From Canna indica (Eukaryota; Streptophyta; Magnoliopsida; Zingiberales; Cannaceae), in contig CP136893.1 in the NCBI GenBank assembly GCA_034359265.1, positions 19,910,001 to 19,974,000 on the forward strand: a DNA stretch of 64,000 nt, given 5' to 3'. The first letter of the stretch is position 1. Every line of letters starts with the position of its first letter. The position numbers and the translations under genes were made by a program. Under the pieces are notes generated by a model. It had not been told where the DNA came from. It did not search any database and saw only the letters and a list, made by a program, of their open reading frames with translations. This document shows, piece after piece, positions 47,984 to 57,869 of the stretch.

Positions 47984-49160
47984 CACTTTCTCTCTCTATC
48001 TCTATTCGCGTTTTAGTTTAGTATTTGTTTGTCGGTCAAATAGTTGATGTTTTTTAATCCATCATTATATGAACTTTTCTAATCCATCATTTTTAGTTCA
48101 GCAATTTACCAGCAATCGGATTTTGGGAATAAAAAATTCCCAAAATCGGAATAAGGAATTTCTCAAACAAGAATTGAATAGATTCAATATTGATTTTGCT
48201 GACCAAAATTTCTAATCAATTAGATATATAAAAAAAATAAAAAAATATATAAATTTTTTTTAATTTATATAAAAAAAATGAGATGTTAAATTTTAAAAAA
48301 TATATTTTCAAATACACTAATAAAGACTTTGATTAAAAATTAATATATATATATATATATATATATAAATATTTTTTTTAAAAAATATAATAGAAATGAG
48401 GTGTTAGATTCTAAAAAATATTTTTTTAAATTCTCTAATGATATAAAAATGAGGTGTTAGAGTTTAAAAAATATATTTTTAAAATCTCTAAATCAGTTTG
48501 CACAAAGTCTATAAATCCAAATTTAAATTAAAAATCATAAAATACTTTTGATATTATAGACTTTAAGCAAAAGTCTCTAATGCATTAAATTTTATTTAGA
48601 GACTTTTGTCCAAAGTCTATAGAACTATTTTTTAATTATAATATTAGTGAAATATTTTTTTGTCCAAACTATTTTGATAGACTCTAGCATATTTTTTATA
48701 TCATATTTTTTTTGAATTAAATTTTATTTTTTATAATTATAAAATTACTATAAACAAAAGTCTTTAACTCATTAGAGACTTTTGTGCCAAGTCTATAATA
48801 ACTTCATAATTTTTTTAAAAAAATATTTGAATTCATAAAATAATTTTTTAATAATACAAAAGAGAAATTATGATCTAGAAAAATATTTTACATCAAAATA
48901 TTTCATATTTTTTAATTTAAATTTAAATTTATAGACTTTGTACAAAAGTCTTTAATATATTAAAGAATTTAAAAAATATATTTTTTAATTTTCTAATATC
49001 TTATTTTTATCATAAAAAGTTTTTTATAAAACAAAATTATTTTTTATATTATATATATATATATAATTTTTGGCAGGGGCAAAATGAATATTGAATTCAC
49101 TCAATTCTATTTTGGAGAATTTCCTAATATTGATTTTTATTTTAAAATTTTTTCGCTGTT
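47984..49160. other. INH3 upstream region and AT-rich repeat-like DNA
   Basis: The first few dozen bases are INH3 leader and promoter. From 48230 to 49060 the DNA is extremely AT-rich, with recurring motifs AAATGAGGTGTTAGA (48269-48470, three times) and GAGACTTTTGTnCAAAGTCTATA in both orientations (48530-48960). A small perfect hairpin lies at 48122-48155 (TTTTGGGAAT / ATTCCCAAAA). The phrase ACTTTTCTAATCCATCATTTTTAG occurs both at 48071-48095 and near 49320-49343, bracketing the block, so it may be an inserted AT-rich element. No gene seen. Confidence 0.45.
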
Positions 49161-49500
49161 TTTAATTTAGTATTTGGATCCGGTATGGTCTAGTTAAGGT
49201 TAAATCGAAACAATTTAAAAAAACATACGTAGCAGACCCGCATTATCTTACCATGCTTGTGATTGGAGAAGGAGATTGCTAGTTTAGTGGGACCCAACGT
49301 AAAATGAAACAAAATATGAACTTTTCTAATCCATCATTTTTAGTTTAGTATTTGGATCAGGTATGGTCTAGTTAAGGTTAAACCGAAACAATTATAAAAA
49401 AAACATACGTAGCAGACCCGGATTTGCTTACCATGCTAGTGATTGGAGAAGGAGATTGCTAGTTTTGTGGGACCCAACGTAAAATGAAACAAAATAAGAG
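49161..49500. repeat. 178-bp tandem duplication next to the tRNA gene
   Basis: Two copies (about 49161-49338 and 49339-49500) offset by 178 bases. They share TATTTGGATCnGGTATGGTC, ACATACGTAGCAGACCCG and GATTGGAGAAGGAGATTGCT. Confidence 0.9.
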
Positions 49501-49502
49501 TT

Positions 49503-49576
49503 TGCTTTCATTGAGATTTGAACTCAAGACCTCCCGCTTACTAAACGGGTGCTCTAACCAACTGAGCTATGAAAGC
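49503..49576 (-). tRNA. tRNA-Thr(AGT), nuclear
   Basis: 74 bases on the minus strand fold as a full cloverleaf: acceptor arms GCTTTCA / TGAAAGC with discriminator A, D-loop A-box TAGCTCAGTTGG, anticodon stem CCCGT / GCGGG with loop TTAGTAA (anticodon AGT, Thr), and T-arm TTGAG-TTCAAAT-CTCAA containing the B-box GTTCAAATC. No intron, no encoded CCA. It charges threonine for ACT/ACC codons after A-to-I editing. Confidence 0.97.
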
Positions 49577-50655
49577 TAGTTGAGTTATGAGTGTGAAGCC
49601 AATAATAATACAAGTGCTCTGGTCCATGATTACGATCTGCTGAAGGATCCTTCTGGACCTTCTGCATCTGTTTCGAGATGCCCAGAGAATGCATAATTAG
49701 TATATATGTATATTCTTAACCACTCATGACAGTACCTTGAGGTATACTAATAAGCGACACTCAGCGAGAAAATTAGAGAAATGGTCCTATCTATTAGATT
49801 TGAGAATATATATTGCATTTCTATCTACAGAAACCTATCTATTAGATTTGAGAATATCTATTAGCAATATAATAGGTTATATATCTATAGCATGTCCTGC
49901 AAGTTCCACCTCATTCCTATCAGGACTTCAGAAATCCTCAGTGTACAACCATTTCATTTTATTTTTATTTTATTTTATTTTATTTTATTTTGATAAAAAG
50001 TACAACTATTTAACTTAACTGATTATGTTACAAACGTAGTTGATGAGGATAAGACCAAATGTAATTGTGGGTAAATCTGAGTGAATCATGTTAGATTGAG
50101 TCACTCACAAATCATATGGGCATTGGCCCAACTCATATCCCAATCTATACCGGATGTTCTAGCATACGCTTGACATAAGGGAGACTTAGGATATTTATGA
50201 AATCATATTATAAAAGAAACAAAAAATGATCTATAGCCTTCTAGTCTTTCTCCCCCCCTCTGATTTTCTCCCTTTCCAAGGCAATAGGACAAAGTGAGTT
50301 GCAACTCACCCTTTTATCCATTGGATCATATCATTTATCTTTGCATCATAATTTTTATTGAATCAAATATGTAATAAAATCTTCTTTTAACATTTAATAT
50401 CTCCCATGTTTTGTGTATCATGCAATGAGAAAAATTGAAAAGAAATTCTAGTGTTAGTTAATTAGCTCAAAATGATAGGCAAGATTTTTGAACTAATTAA
50501 ATAATTAGCTCAAAATCTAGGGGGAAAAAATCCCATGTTTCTTCATTCCAATGCCACCCTCATCATGTCAAGCAGATAAGACAATCAAAGAAGAAATTAT
50601 GAATAAACATTACGAGTGAGGAGAGATAAGCAAGAGCTGCATGACAAGAAAAAGA
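49577..50655. other. Intergenic DNA downstream of the tRNA
   Basis: No coding frame. An (ATTTT)n microsatellite lies at about 49956-49990. The TCTATCTATTAGATTTGAGAATAT phrase is duplicated near 49787 and 49830. Confidence 0.45.
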
Positions 50656-50663
50656 ATAGTGGG

Positions 50664-51488
50664 CAGTGGCGGAGTTAAAAATCAGATTGGAGGAGGACAG
50701 ACTCTCAAATAAATAAAAATCAAATTATCAATGATATTATACATGAAAAAATAAGTACTTTTTACAAAAAAGATAATTCATCACATCATATATAAAAGTC
50801 ATTATAGACATATCTACTAAATAAAAATTAATTCTCCATATATACTAAATAAAAATTAATTGAAATCAAACAATCAAGTAATGAAATCAACTCAAGCAAT
50901 CAAACAATTAAATAAAAAATGCTCCATCTCTATTTGTTAAGCTTGAAGTCTAAATCGTGGAAATTATGGAATCAATTTAAAATTAAACATGAAACAATGA
51001 AATTAAAGCAATCGATCAACATGGAATTAAACTAATTAAATAAATAAAATCAAGCAATTTGCAATCCTTACCTCCGGACGACGGGACGACAGGCGACAAC
51101 AGATGGGGAGTCGTCGAATGCGGGACGCCGGAGACGAGTCCAGGACGCCGACTGGCGACTGGGAGGACGAGTCCAGGACTTTCAGGCTTCAGCGAAGATG
51201 CAGCCACGCCAGAGACGCCGAAGGCTTCAGCCGAGGCGAGTGGGCGGACGCGGACAAAAATCGACAGGAGATCGTCGGGTAGATGGGGACTGGGGAGCGA
51301 TCAACGGCAAGGAGATGGGGAGGGTTAGGTATCGAAAAAGAAAAGAGAAAAGTAGAGGTAATTTATGGATAGAGGGATAATTTTTAAAATAAAGGAGGGA
51401 AAAATGGGAATAGAAGGGGAAGGGGAATATGCCAATGAACTTTAAGCAGGGGACAAAGCTGGGGAAGGCAAGGTTCTTTATCAATGGT

Positions 51489-51546
<58 letters not shown>

Positions 51547-51614
51547 AAAAATAAAAATTGAATGGGGGGCAGTTGGGAGCTGCCCCCTATACTTCTGCAG
51601 TAGCTCCACCCCTG
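50664..51614. mobile_element. Tip100-like hAT non-autonomous element (951 bp)
   Basis: Ends CAGTGGCGGAG and CTCCACCCCTG are imperfect inverted repeats (9 of 11), like the CAGGGGCGGAG termini of Tip100-type hAT elements. The flanks ATAGTGGG (50656-50663) and ATAGTAGG (51615-51622) are an 8-bp TSD with one mismatch. Positions 51060-51330 are GC-rich with GACGCCGGAGACGA-like repeats. An (AT)n run lies at 51490-51539. No transposase. Confidence 0.82.
51490..51539. repeat. (AT)n microsatellite
   Basis: About 25 AT units near the right end of the Tip100-like element. Confidence 0.95.
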
Positions 51615-52178
51615 ATAGTAGGGTCTTATGGGACATGAAGACCTCACCCAAGAACAATCCTTGTGGTACATGTTTATGTTGCAATTCTGATAGTTTTTGT
51701 CAGTTGAAGAAATAATCATATCTTTTAGAGTAAATACCAAAAAAAAATAAACTTTGGACATTTTCCCATTTTTAGCATAAACTTTTTTCGTTAGTAAGAA
51801 AATACACGAACTATCATTCTGTTACTCCATTTAGCACGCACCGTCATTTTTGACGATTTGACTGACGTGTCACTTAAACGGCGACGACATGACAAATATT
51901 TATCTTCAACTGAGGCAATGCAGGATAAATAATGCCATGTATACTCCATTATTGCCCAAGATATTGACCAAAATATCTTCTCTTAGATCTTTCGTTCACG
52001 CCCTTTGTGTGTTCCCACTACTCCCTTCCAACTCACGCCACCACCCACGACCCCACCAGCCGACTTCTTTGGGGGTTTGGAGGGGTGTTGTCCTTGCCCG
52101 AGCTTCCCTTCTTGGCCGACGATGACTTAAGCCCGGGGGCCTTCTTCATCTTGCTAGAGACAATCGAGGTGTTTCTTG

Positions 52179-52830
52179 TAGGGGTGAGCATGGATCGGTT
52201 AATCGGTCCATTAGCAAAAAAAAAATGGTCCATTAACTTCGGTTTTTTAAAATTATTAATCGTAAACCGGTCCATTAACTTCGGTTAACCACTATTTCGG
52301 TTTTGGTTTTTTCAGTTCGGTTAATCGATAATTTTTGGTTAACCAATAAATTTTTTTAACCTACAAACATAATAATATTATGCAAATCATGGAGAAAAAT
52401 CTAAATAAATAGAGAATTCTCATTGAGAAAAAAGAAAAAAAAAAGTGAAATCATTGAACCAAGATAATGTTCTACAAAAACTAATATTTTTATTTTTATT
52501 TTTTATTTATTTTTTATTTATTTAAATATTTTATTGATTTTTTTAATATTTTTAATATTTTTTAAATTTTTTATAATTTTCTGTAATTTTTTATAATTTT
52601 TCATAATTTATAATCATCATTATATATATATATATATAATTAATAAATTAATAAATTATATCCAACCGGTGGACTTTTTACCTCTCAGACCGAAACCGAA
52701 ACCAAAAACCGATTTTTTCAAAAAAAAAAACCGAAACTGAAAAAACCAGTTCGGTTAACCGAAAAAACCGGTTCGGTTTCGGACCGGTTTTCCGGTTAAC
52801 CGGAAAACCGGTTTTTTTTTCTCACCCCTA
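52179..52830. mobile_element. hAT-type non-autonomous element (652 bp) nested in the Pack-MULE
   Basis: Ends TAGGGGTGAG and CTCACCCCTA are perfect inverses. The TSD GTTTCTTG flanks it exactly (52171-52178 and 52831-52838). The subterminal regions are rich in CGGTTAACCGG / AACCGAAACC motifs around an AT-rich core, including a TATA run near 52620. No coding capacity. Its organisation parallels the element at 11664-12106. Confidence 0.93.
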
Positions 52831-52854
52831 GTTTCTTGGGATCCCGAGCTCGCC

Positions 52855-53590
52855 ATGGCGGAAACCACAAACCCAAGGAGATTCGTGGTAGGGTACGCGC
52901 TCGCCCCCAAGAAGCAGTGGAACTTCATCAAGCCCTCGCTCATCGACCTCACGAGCGAGCGCGGCATTGATCTCGTGCCTATCGACATATCGCAGTGCCT
53001 CGCGGAGCAGAGCCCCTTTGATTGCATGCTTCACAAGCTCTACGACAAGGACTTGAAGAACCAGCTTCGGGATTTCGCTATCGAGAACCTCGGCGTTCTG
53101 GTCGTTGATCCGCCCCTCTCCATTGAGCGCCTCCACAACCGTATCTCCATGCTCTAGGTCATGTCCGAACTTGAGATCCCCTAGGAGAAAGACACCTTTG
53201 GGATCCCGAGCCAAGTGGTGATATATGATTTCGACGCTCTCTCTAACTCCGGAGTCGTTGGGTTCCTGCGCTTTCCCATCATTGCCAAGCCCCTGGTCGC
53301 AGATGGTAGCTCCAAGTCCCATAAGATGTCCCTTGTTTTCCATCGTGAAGGCCTCTTAAAGCTCAAAACCCCCCTCGTCCTGTAAGAGTTTGTGAATCAT
53401 GGTGGGATGTTTCCGAAGTCACTGCCGAATGTTTCCGAAGTCACTGCCGAATGTTTCCGAAGTCACTGCCGAATGTTTCTGAAGAGAAATTGAAGTCCTC
53501 TGAGGGTTCCGTAACCTTCTCATAGGTATCTAACATGACAATGTAGGCCCCTGAAGAGGTCGAGTATTACATGCACCTAGATGAGCCGGA
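52855..53590 (+). pseudogene. Inositol-tetrakisphosphate 1-kinase / ITP 5/6-kinase (ITPK) pseudogene
   Basis: Starting at ATG 52855 the frame encodes a typical ITPK N terminus (YALAPKKQWNFIKPSL, FDCMLHKLYDKDL, VVDPPLSIERLHNRISML) for 100 codons to TAG at 53155. The same frame then continues with [20 protein letters not shown] (part of the ATP-grasp fold) and LVLEFVNHGG with a TAA inside. Intact ITPKs phosphorylate inositol tris/tetrakisphosphates in the phytate pathway. Here three stops interrupt the conserved part. The segment after NHGG is replaced by a 22-bp tandem triplication that shifts the frame. The metal-binding C-terminal region is missing after about 53590. There are no introns, so capture from an intronless gene or transcript is likely. 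Confidence 0.88.
53410..53475 (+). repeat. 22-bp perfect tandem triplication in the ITPK pseudogene
   Basis: Three identical copies (53410-53431, 53432-53453, 53454-53475), each beginning TTTCCGAAGTCACTGCC. A diverged fourth start (TTTCTGAAG) follows. Since 22 is not a multiple of three, each copy shifts the frame. Confidence 0.97.
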
Positions 53591-54015
53591 GATGACAACA
53601 CTGCGCAGTGCGCAGCACCATCGACGGGCGGGCTGACGTCCGTCAACAACAAGCTCTACCCCATCGTGATCGACTACTGCATGGGCGACATATAGATGTA
53701 AGGATGCAGACTCATATAGATCTAAGGATAAAATTACAAATTTACCCCTCACCTCTTCACATAGATCTAAGGGTAAATTGGTAATACTTTCCACGTAGGA
53801 TAGTCACTTGCCACGTCGTCGCCGTTAACGTTCAGGTCAGCAAAAATCGTCAGAAGTGACGGTGCGTGCTAAACGGAGTAACGGAATGATAGTTCATGCA
53901 TTTCTTGCTAACGGAAAAAGTTTATGCTAAAAATGGGAAAATGTCCAAAGTTCGTATTTTTTTTGTATTTACTATATCTTTAAGATCCACATTAGTGAAA
54001 TAGATTAGTCCTTTT

Positions 54016-54625
54016 GGGCCTGTTTGGTACCCTGTATAAGCCTCCTGTATAGTATTAGGATAATACTATACAATGTTTGGGAAGAGTATTAACTAATACC
54101 TGCACTAAAAATAGTACCTCAAAAGCTGTCATAAGGTGTATTAATAATACACTCATAGCTTTTCATTAGCATACACTAGAACTTTCAATATTTTTGATAC
54201 TCATTTTACCTCTGGCAAAAAATTAAAAAAAAAATATAATAATAATAATATAATTTTAATTTATGAAATATTTTTAATGATAAAATATATTATATAATTT
54301 TTTATATTATATTATATTATTATAATATATTATATATAATATAATATTATAGTGTATATTATTATATATTATATTATGTTACATAATATAATATAATATA
54401 ATATATAATATATAATATATAAAATATATATTACATTACATTACATTATATTATATTATATTATATTATACACATTAGTCAATACATACTAGTACTATAT
54501 AGGCTAATACATGTGTGCACCAAACACTGTATAATAATAGTACGATACAGGCTAATACTATACAAATTAGTCAATACAGACTAGTACTATACAGGCTAGT
54601 ACTATACAATGTACCAAACGAGCCA
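54016..54625. mobile_element. Tourist-like MITE, copy 1 (about 610 bp)
   Basis: Ends GGGCCTGTTTGGTACC and GTACCAAACGAGCC are inverted. It matches the element at 56941-57421 through most of its length, with many TACTATACA / TAGTACTATACAGG motifs. It is longer because of an expanded ATATT/TATAT tract (54230-54475). The last base of the right terminus seems mutated, so no TSD can be given. Confidence 0.75.
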
Positions 54626-55372
54626 TGTTTTCTCTATATCATTAAGGGTTAATTACATGGTATATCATCAACTTTAGGTATTTTCTCAATTATGACTAAA
54701 CTTTTTATTTGAATCAATTCTAGGCTTCAATTTTAATTTTGTTTCAATTAATGTCCCACCGTTAACCATCGGTTATTTCCACCATTTCAGCGCTGATGTG
54801 GCAATGCTTAGCTGTAACAAAAATATTTTTAAATATCCTTTATGCCACGTCACCTAAATAATTTAAAATACCATTTCTACCCTTTATGCTACGCCACCCT
54901 TATTATAACCATGTGCCGACGTGGATTAAAATATAATCCACGTCAGCAATTGAACCCCACATCTCCCTTTGAACCCGACATAAGCTGGATCCCGACAAAA
55001 AGCTTTACCTGCCGTTCGAACCCGACAAAATCCCTATCCTTCTTTCGCCCGACAAACCCTATTCCTCCGTCCCCACTTTGTCGCCCGTAGCCATTGTTGC
55101 ACCGACGTGTCTCTCATCGTCGTCGGCTTCTTCGCACCCTTCACACCCGACTTCTTTGCGATTCTCGATTGTTCATCGATTAGTAACACAAGTAATTTAG
55201 TAAAGCAATAGCTTACGGTTCATGAAATCATTCAATTTTTTTAAAACCCTAGACAACGTACATTAAATCTAGGGTTTATGCAAACTATTTTTTGAAATCT
55301 TTGACATGGCACAGTTTAAAGTATTAAACCAGTAGCTTACAATATTCATTACATGTTTGATTTATTGAAGTG

Positions 55373-55483
55373 TTCATTGAAGTGTGATTTATGTTATATT
55401 GTGAATTTGTTCATTGAAGTGTGATTTATGTTATATTGTGAATTGTTTTATTGAAGTGTGATTTATGTTATATTATGAATTGT
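55373..55483. repeat. 37-bp tandem repeat, three copies
   Basis: The core AGTGTGATTTATGTTATATT starts at 55381, 55418 and 55455. It lies in the left arm of MULE 2, in the leader of the small frame at 55522. Confidence 0.92.
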
Positions 55484-55521
55484 TGTTATAGTCCAGTCGT
55501 TACATTTAAACTTTACGTCAA

Positions 55522-55807
55522 ATGGTTCACCGATCAACTCGACATCGAAGGGCCATTGTTGGTGAAGAGACCGAGACTACATATTTTAGGGTAATTTTTA
55601 TTAATGATACTAAATTATAGGGTAAATTCCTTATTGATATTAACTATTGTAATTATGGGTTTTGAATAGATGTCTGGATCTAGTTTATCAATATGCTCTT
55701 CTCATGGGGAATGGAGTGGAAATCCTGTTCATGAACGTGACATGAGGGCCCAAGTACCTGTGATGAATTCAAGCCAAATGTACATGTATGTTGTACAAGT
55801 ATCATAA
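55522..55807 (+). CDS. Possible two-exon small reading frame inside MULE 2, unrecognised
   Basis: Exon 1 runs from ATG 55522 (MVHRSTRHRRAIVGEETETT) to 55590, before a GTAATT donor. Exon 2 begins at 55670 after TGAATAG and reads MSGSSLSICSSHGEWSGNP... to TAA at 55805-55807. Joined, it would be about 68 residues. The Arg/His-rich start could be a nuclear signal. It points towards the GRF pseudogene at 57458-57862 on the other strand. I cannot assign a family and the splice model is only plausible. Confidence 0.28.
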
Positions 55808-55959
55808 ACTTCACCTATGATTCAAGGAAGTATGAATATACACTATGATACTAGGGTGTGAGAGATGGATGTGTTTTGGATATTGGATGTATTTTTTGGA
55901 TTGTGGATAGTGGTGTATGTTTTGGATACCAATGTATTTTGATACCAATGTTTTGGATA

Positions 55960-56660
55960 CTAATGAATGGTTTACTAATTGAATACTGATATGTATTGAA
56001 TGGTTTGATATGTGTAGTTTGATGTGCAGTTTCATGATTTCAATGTATACTGTTGTTTAAATGTGCAATTTCAATGTTGAGTTTCAATATTTCTATTTCA
56101 GTTTCAGTAAACTGCATCATGTTTCAGCTTCAATTACTGATATGTATTGAATGGTTTGATACCGATATGTATTGAATGGTTTGATATGTGCAGTTTGATG
56201 TATAGTTTGATGTGCAATTTGATATGTTTTGGTTTGATATGGTTTCAATCTATACTGTTGTTTCAATTATTACTATATCATGTTTTAGTTTACATGATGT
56301 GCAGTTCCAGTTTCAGTTTTAGTTTACTGCATCATGTTTCAATGTCCAGTTTTAGTTTCAATGTTGAGTTTCAATGTGCAGTTTTCAGTTTCAGTTTACA
56401 CACACACATATATATAGATATATTAATGTTTCAGTTTCAGTTTACACATATATATACTAATGTTTCTATTTCAGTTTCAGTTTGATATATACTGATGTTT
56501 CAGTTTCAGTTTACACCTACGTATACTAATATTTTTATTTCAGTTTCAGTAAACTGCATCATGTTTCAGTTTCAATTACTGCTCATGTTTTAGTAAACTA
56601 CATCATGTTTCAATTTCAATTAATGCATCATGTTTTAGTTTGCATCATGTTTCAGTTCTA
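55960..56660. repeat. Degenerate GTTTCAGTTT repeat region
   Basis: Irregular repeats of TTTCAGTTTCAGTTTAC, CTGCATCATGTTTCA and ATTGAATGGTTTGATA with short TATATA runs. No coding frame survives. The remainder up to 56937 is AT-rich without features. Confidence 0.8.
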
Positions 56661-56940
56661 TATACTAATATTTATATACATTGATGAACTCAACATCTAT
56701 TTTGTTTATATACATTTAATAGCTACATAATAGAAATCATGTTTTAGTTTACTGAATAGCTACACATAGAACATCAGAACTCAACATTTCAGTTACACAA
56801 AATTCATTATCTGAACATCAGAACATCAAGTTTATACATTGAACATTTCCAAAATATCTGAACATCAAGATTATACCAAGCTTGTTAATGATTACACCAA
56901 AATAAGCTAGTTGATGATTACACCAAGCTAGTTACATTAA

Positions 56941-57421
56941 GGGCATGTTTGGTACCATGTATAAGCATCTTGTATAGTCCTAATACTATACAGTGTTTGG
57001 GAAGGATATTAACTAATACATGCATTAAAAATAGTACCCCAAAAGCTCCCATAAGGTGTGTTAGTAATACACTCTCAAAGTTCTTCATTAGCATGCACTA
57101 GAATTTTTAATATTTTGAGTACTCATTTTACCTCCAATCAAAAATTTAAAAATATATAAAAAAATATTATAAAAATAATTTTAATTTATGAAATATTTTT
57201 AATGATAAAATATATTATATAATTTTTTATATTATATTATATTATATTATATTATATTATATTATACAGGTTAGTCAATACATACTAGTACTATACAGGC
57301 TAGTACATGTGTGCATCAAACACTATATAATAATAGTACAATACAGCCTAGTACTATACAGGTTAGTCAATACAGACTAGTACTATACAAGCTAGTACTA
57401 TACGGTGTACCAAACGAGCCC
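56941..57421. mobile_element. Tourist-like MITE, copy 2 (481 bp)
   Basis: Ends GGGCATGTTTGGTACC-like and GTACCAAACGAGCCC are inverted repeats, flanked by the TSD TAA (56938-56940 and 57422-57424), as in PIF/Harbinger elements. Homologous to 54016-54625. Nested in MULE 2, 37 bases past the stop of the GRF pseudogene. Confidence 0.87.
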
Positions 57422-57457
57422 TAATAGTCAATGAAAGGGACCCTAAACAATACTAAA

Positions 57458-57862
57458 CTAAACTACTATGCATATAACAATCCAAACACCAAACGAATAC
57501 CAAATATAGTTCATCATTCTTTCATTTTGGCATTTCATTTCTCTATATTTGTTCTCTAACTTGTTCTTCTTCTTTTCAAGTCTAGCTATCATTTCTTTAT
57601 GCACTGATAATTTATCAAGAAGAACATCATTCTTCTATTGTAACGGTTTGACATGATATTCCAGATTCTCGGGATCATGACAATCAAAATAACCACAATC
57701 TTGTTCTCTCGAATTCCAATGAATGCATCTCTAGAATCTTCTTCCTGGTTTTTTTCTCGTATTTAAAGTAAGCAAGCAAGCCGCAACATTGTGTTGACAA
57801 ACAGGTGCACACATCAATGAGGTTATAGAAACTTCATCAATCTCGGTTGATAGTGATGCCAT
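57458..57862 (-). pseudogene. GRF-type zinc-finger protein pseudogene in MULE 2
   Basis: A single frame of 135 codons from ATG 57862 to TAG 57458 is interrupted by only two in-frame TAGs. Residues about 18-62 match the plant zf-GRF pattern: CAPVC, then KKPGRRF, RC and QDCGYFDCHDPE. A Lys/Glu coiled coil follows (HKEMIARLEKKKNKLENKY, about 97-115), then a short hydrophobic C terminus (WYSFGVWIVICIVV) that could be a membrane anchor. Small plant proteins with exactly this layout (GRF finger, coiled coil, hydrophobic end) are common, and their role is poorly known. One stop falls directly after GRRF in the finger, the other before the coiled coil. The 5' UTR lies beyond Retro B (62390-63024). 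Confidence 0.82.
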
Positions 57863-57869
57863 TGGTTCT

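Larger units (their letters stand above)
51729..53973 (+). mobile_element. Pack-MULE (Mutator-like) carrying an ITPK fragment
   Basis: Long terminal inverted repeats of about 165 bases begin AGTAAATACC and enclose captured sequence (left about 51729-51895, right about 53805-53973). They agree over most of their length, including TTTGGACATTTTCCCATTTT. The flanks ATATCTTTTAG (51718-51728) and ATATCTTTAAG (53974-53984) match at 10 of 11 positions, the TSD length expected of Mutator-like elements. No mudrA transposase is inside. The cargo is an ITPK pseudogene plus GC-rich pieces of unknown origin at 51990-52178 and 53590-53700. A 652-bp hAT-type element later inserted 24 bases before the ITPK start. 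Confidence 0.92.

Noticed and set aside
51384..51761. 125-codon minus-strand frame with Tyr-Ile repeats
   Set aside because: Runs through an AT microsatellite and across the end of the Tip100-like element into the next transposon.
52828..53343. 171-codon minus-strand frame
   Set aside because: Antisense of the ITPK pseudogene, which has clear family motifs on the plus strand.
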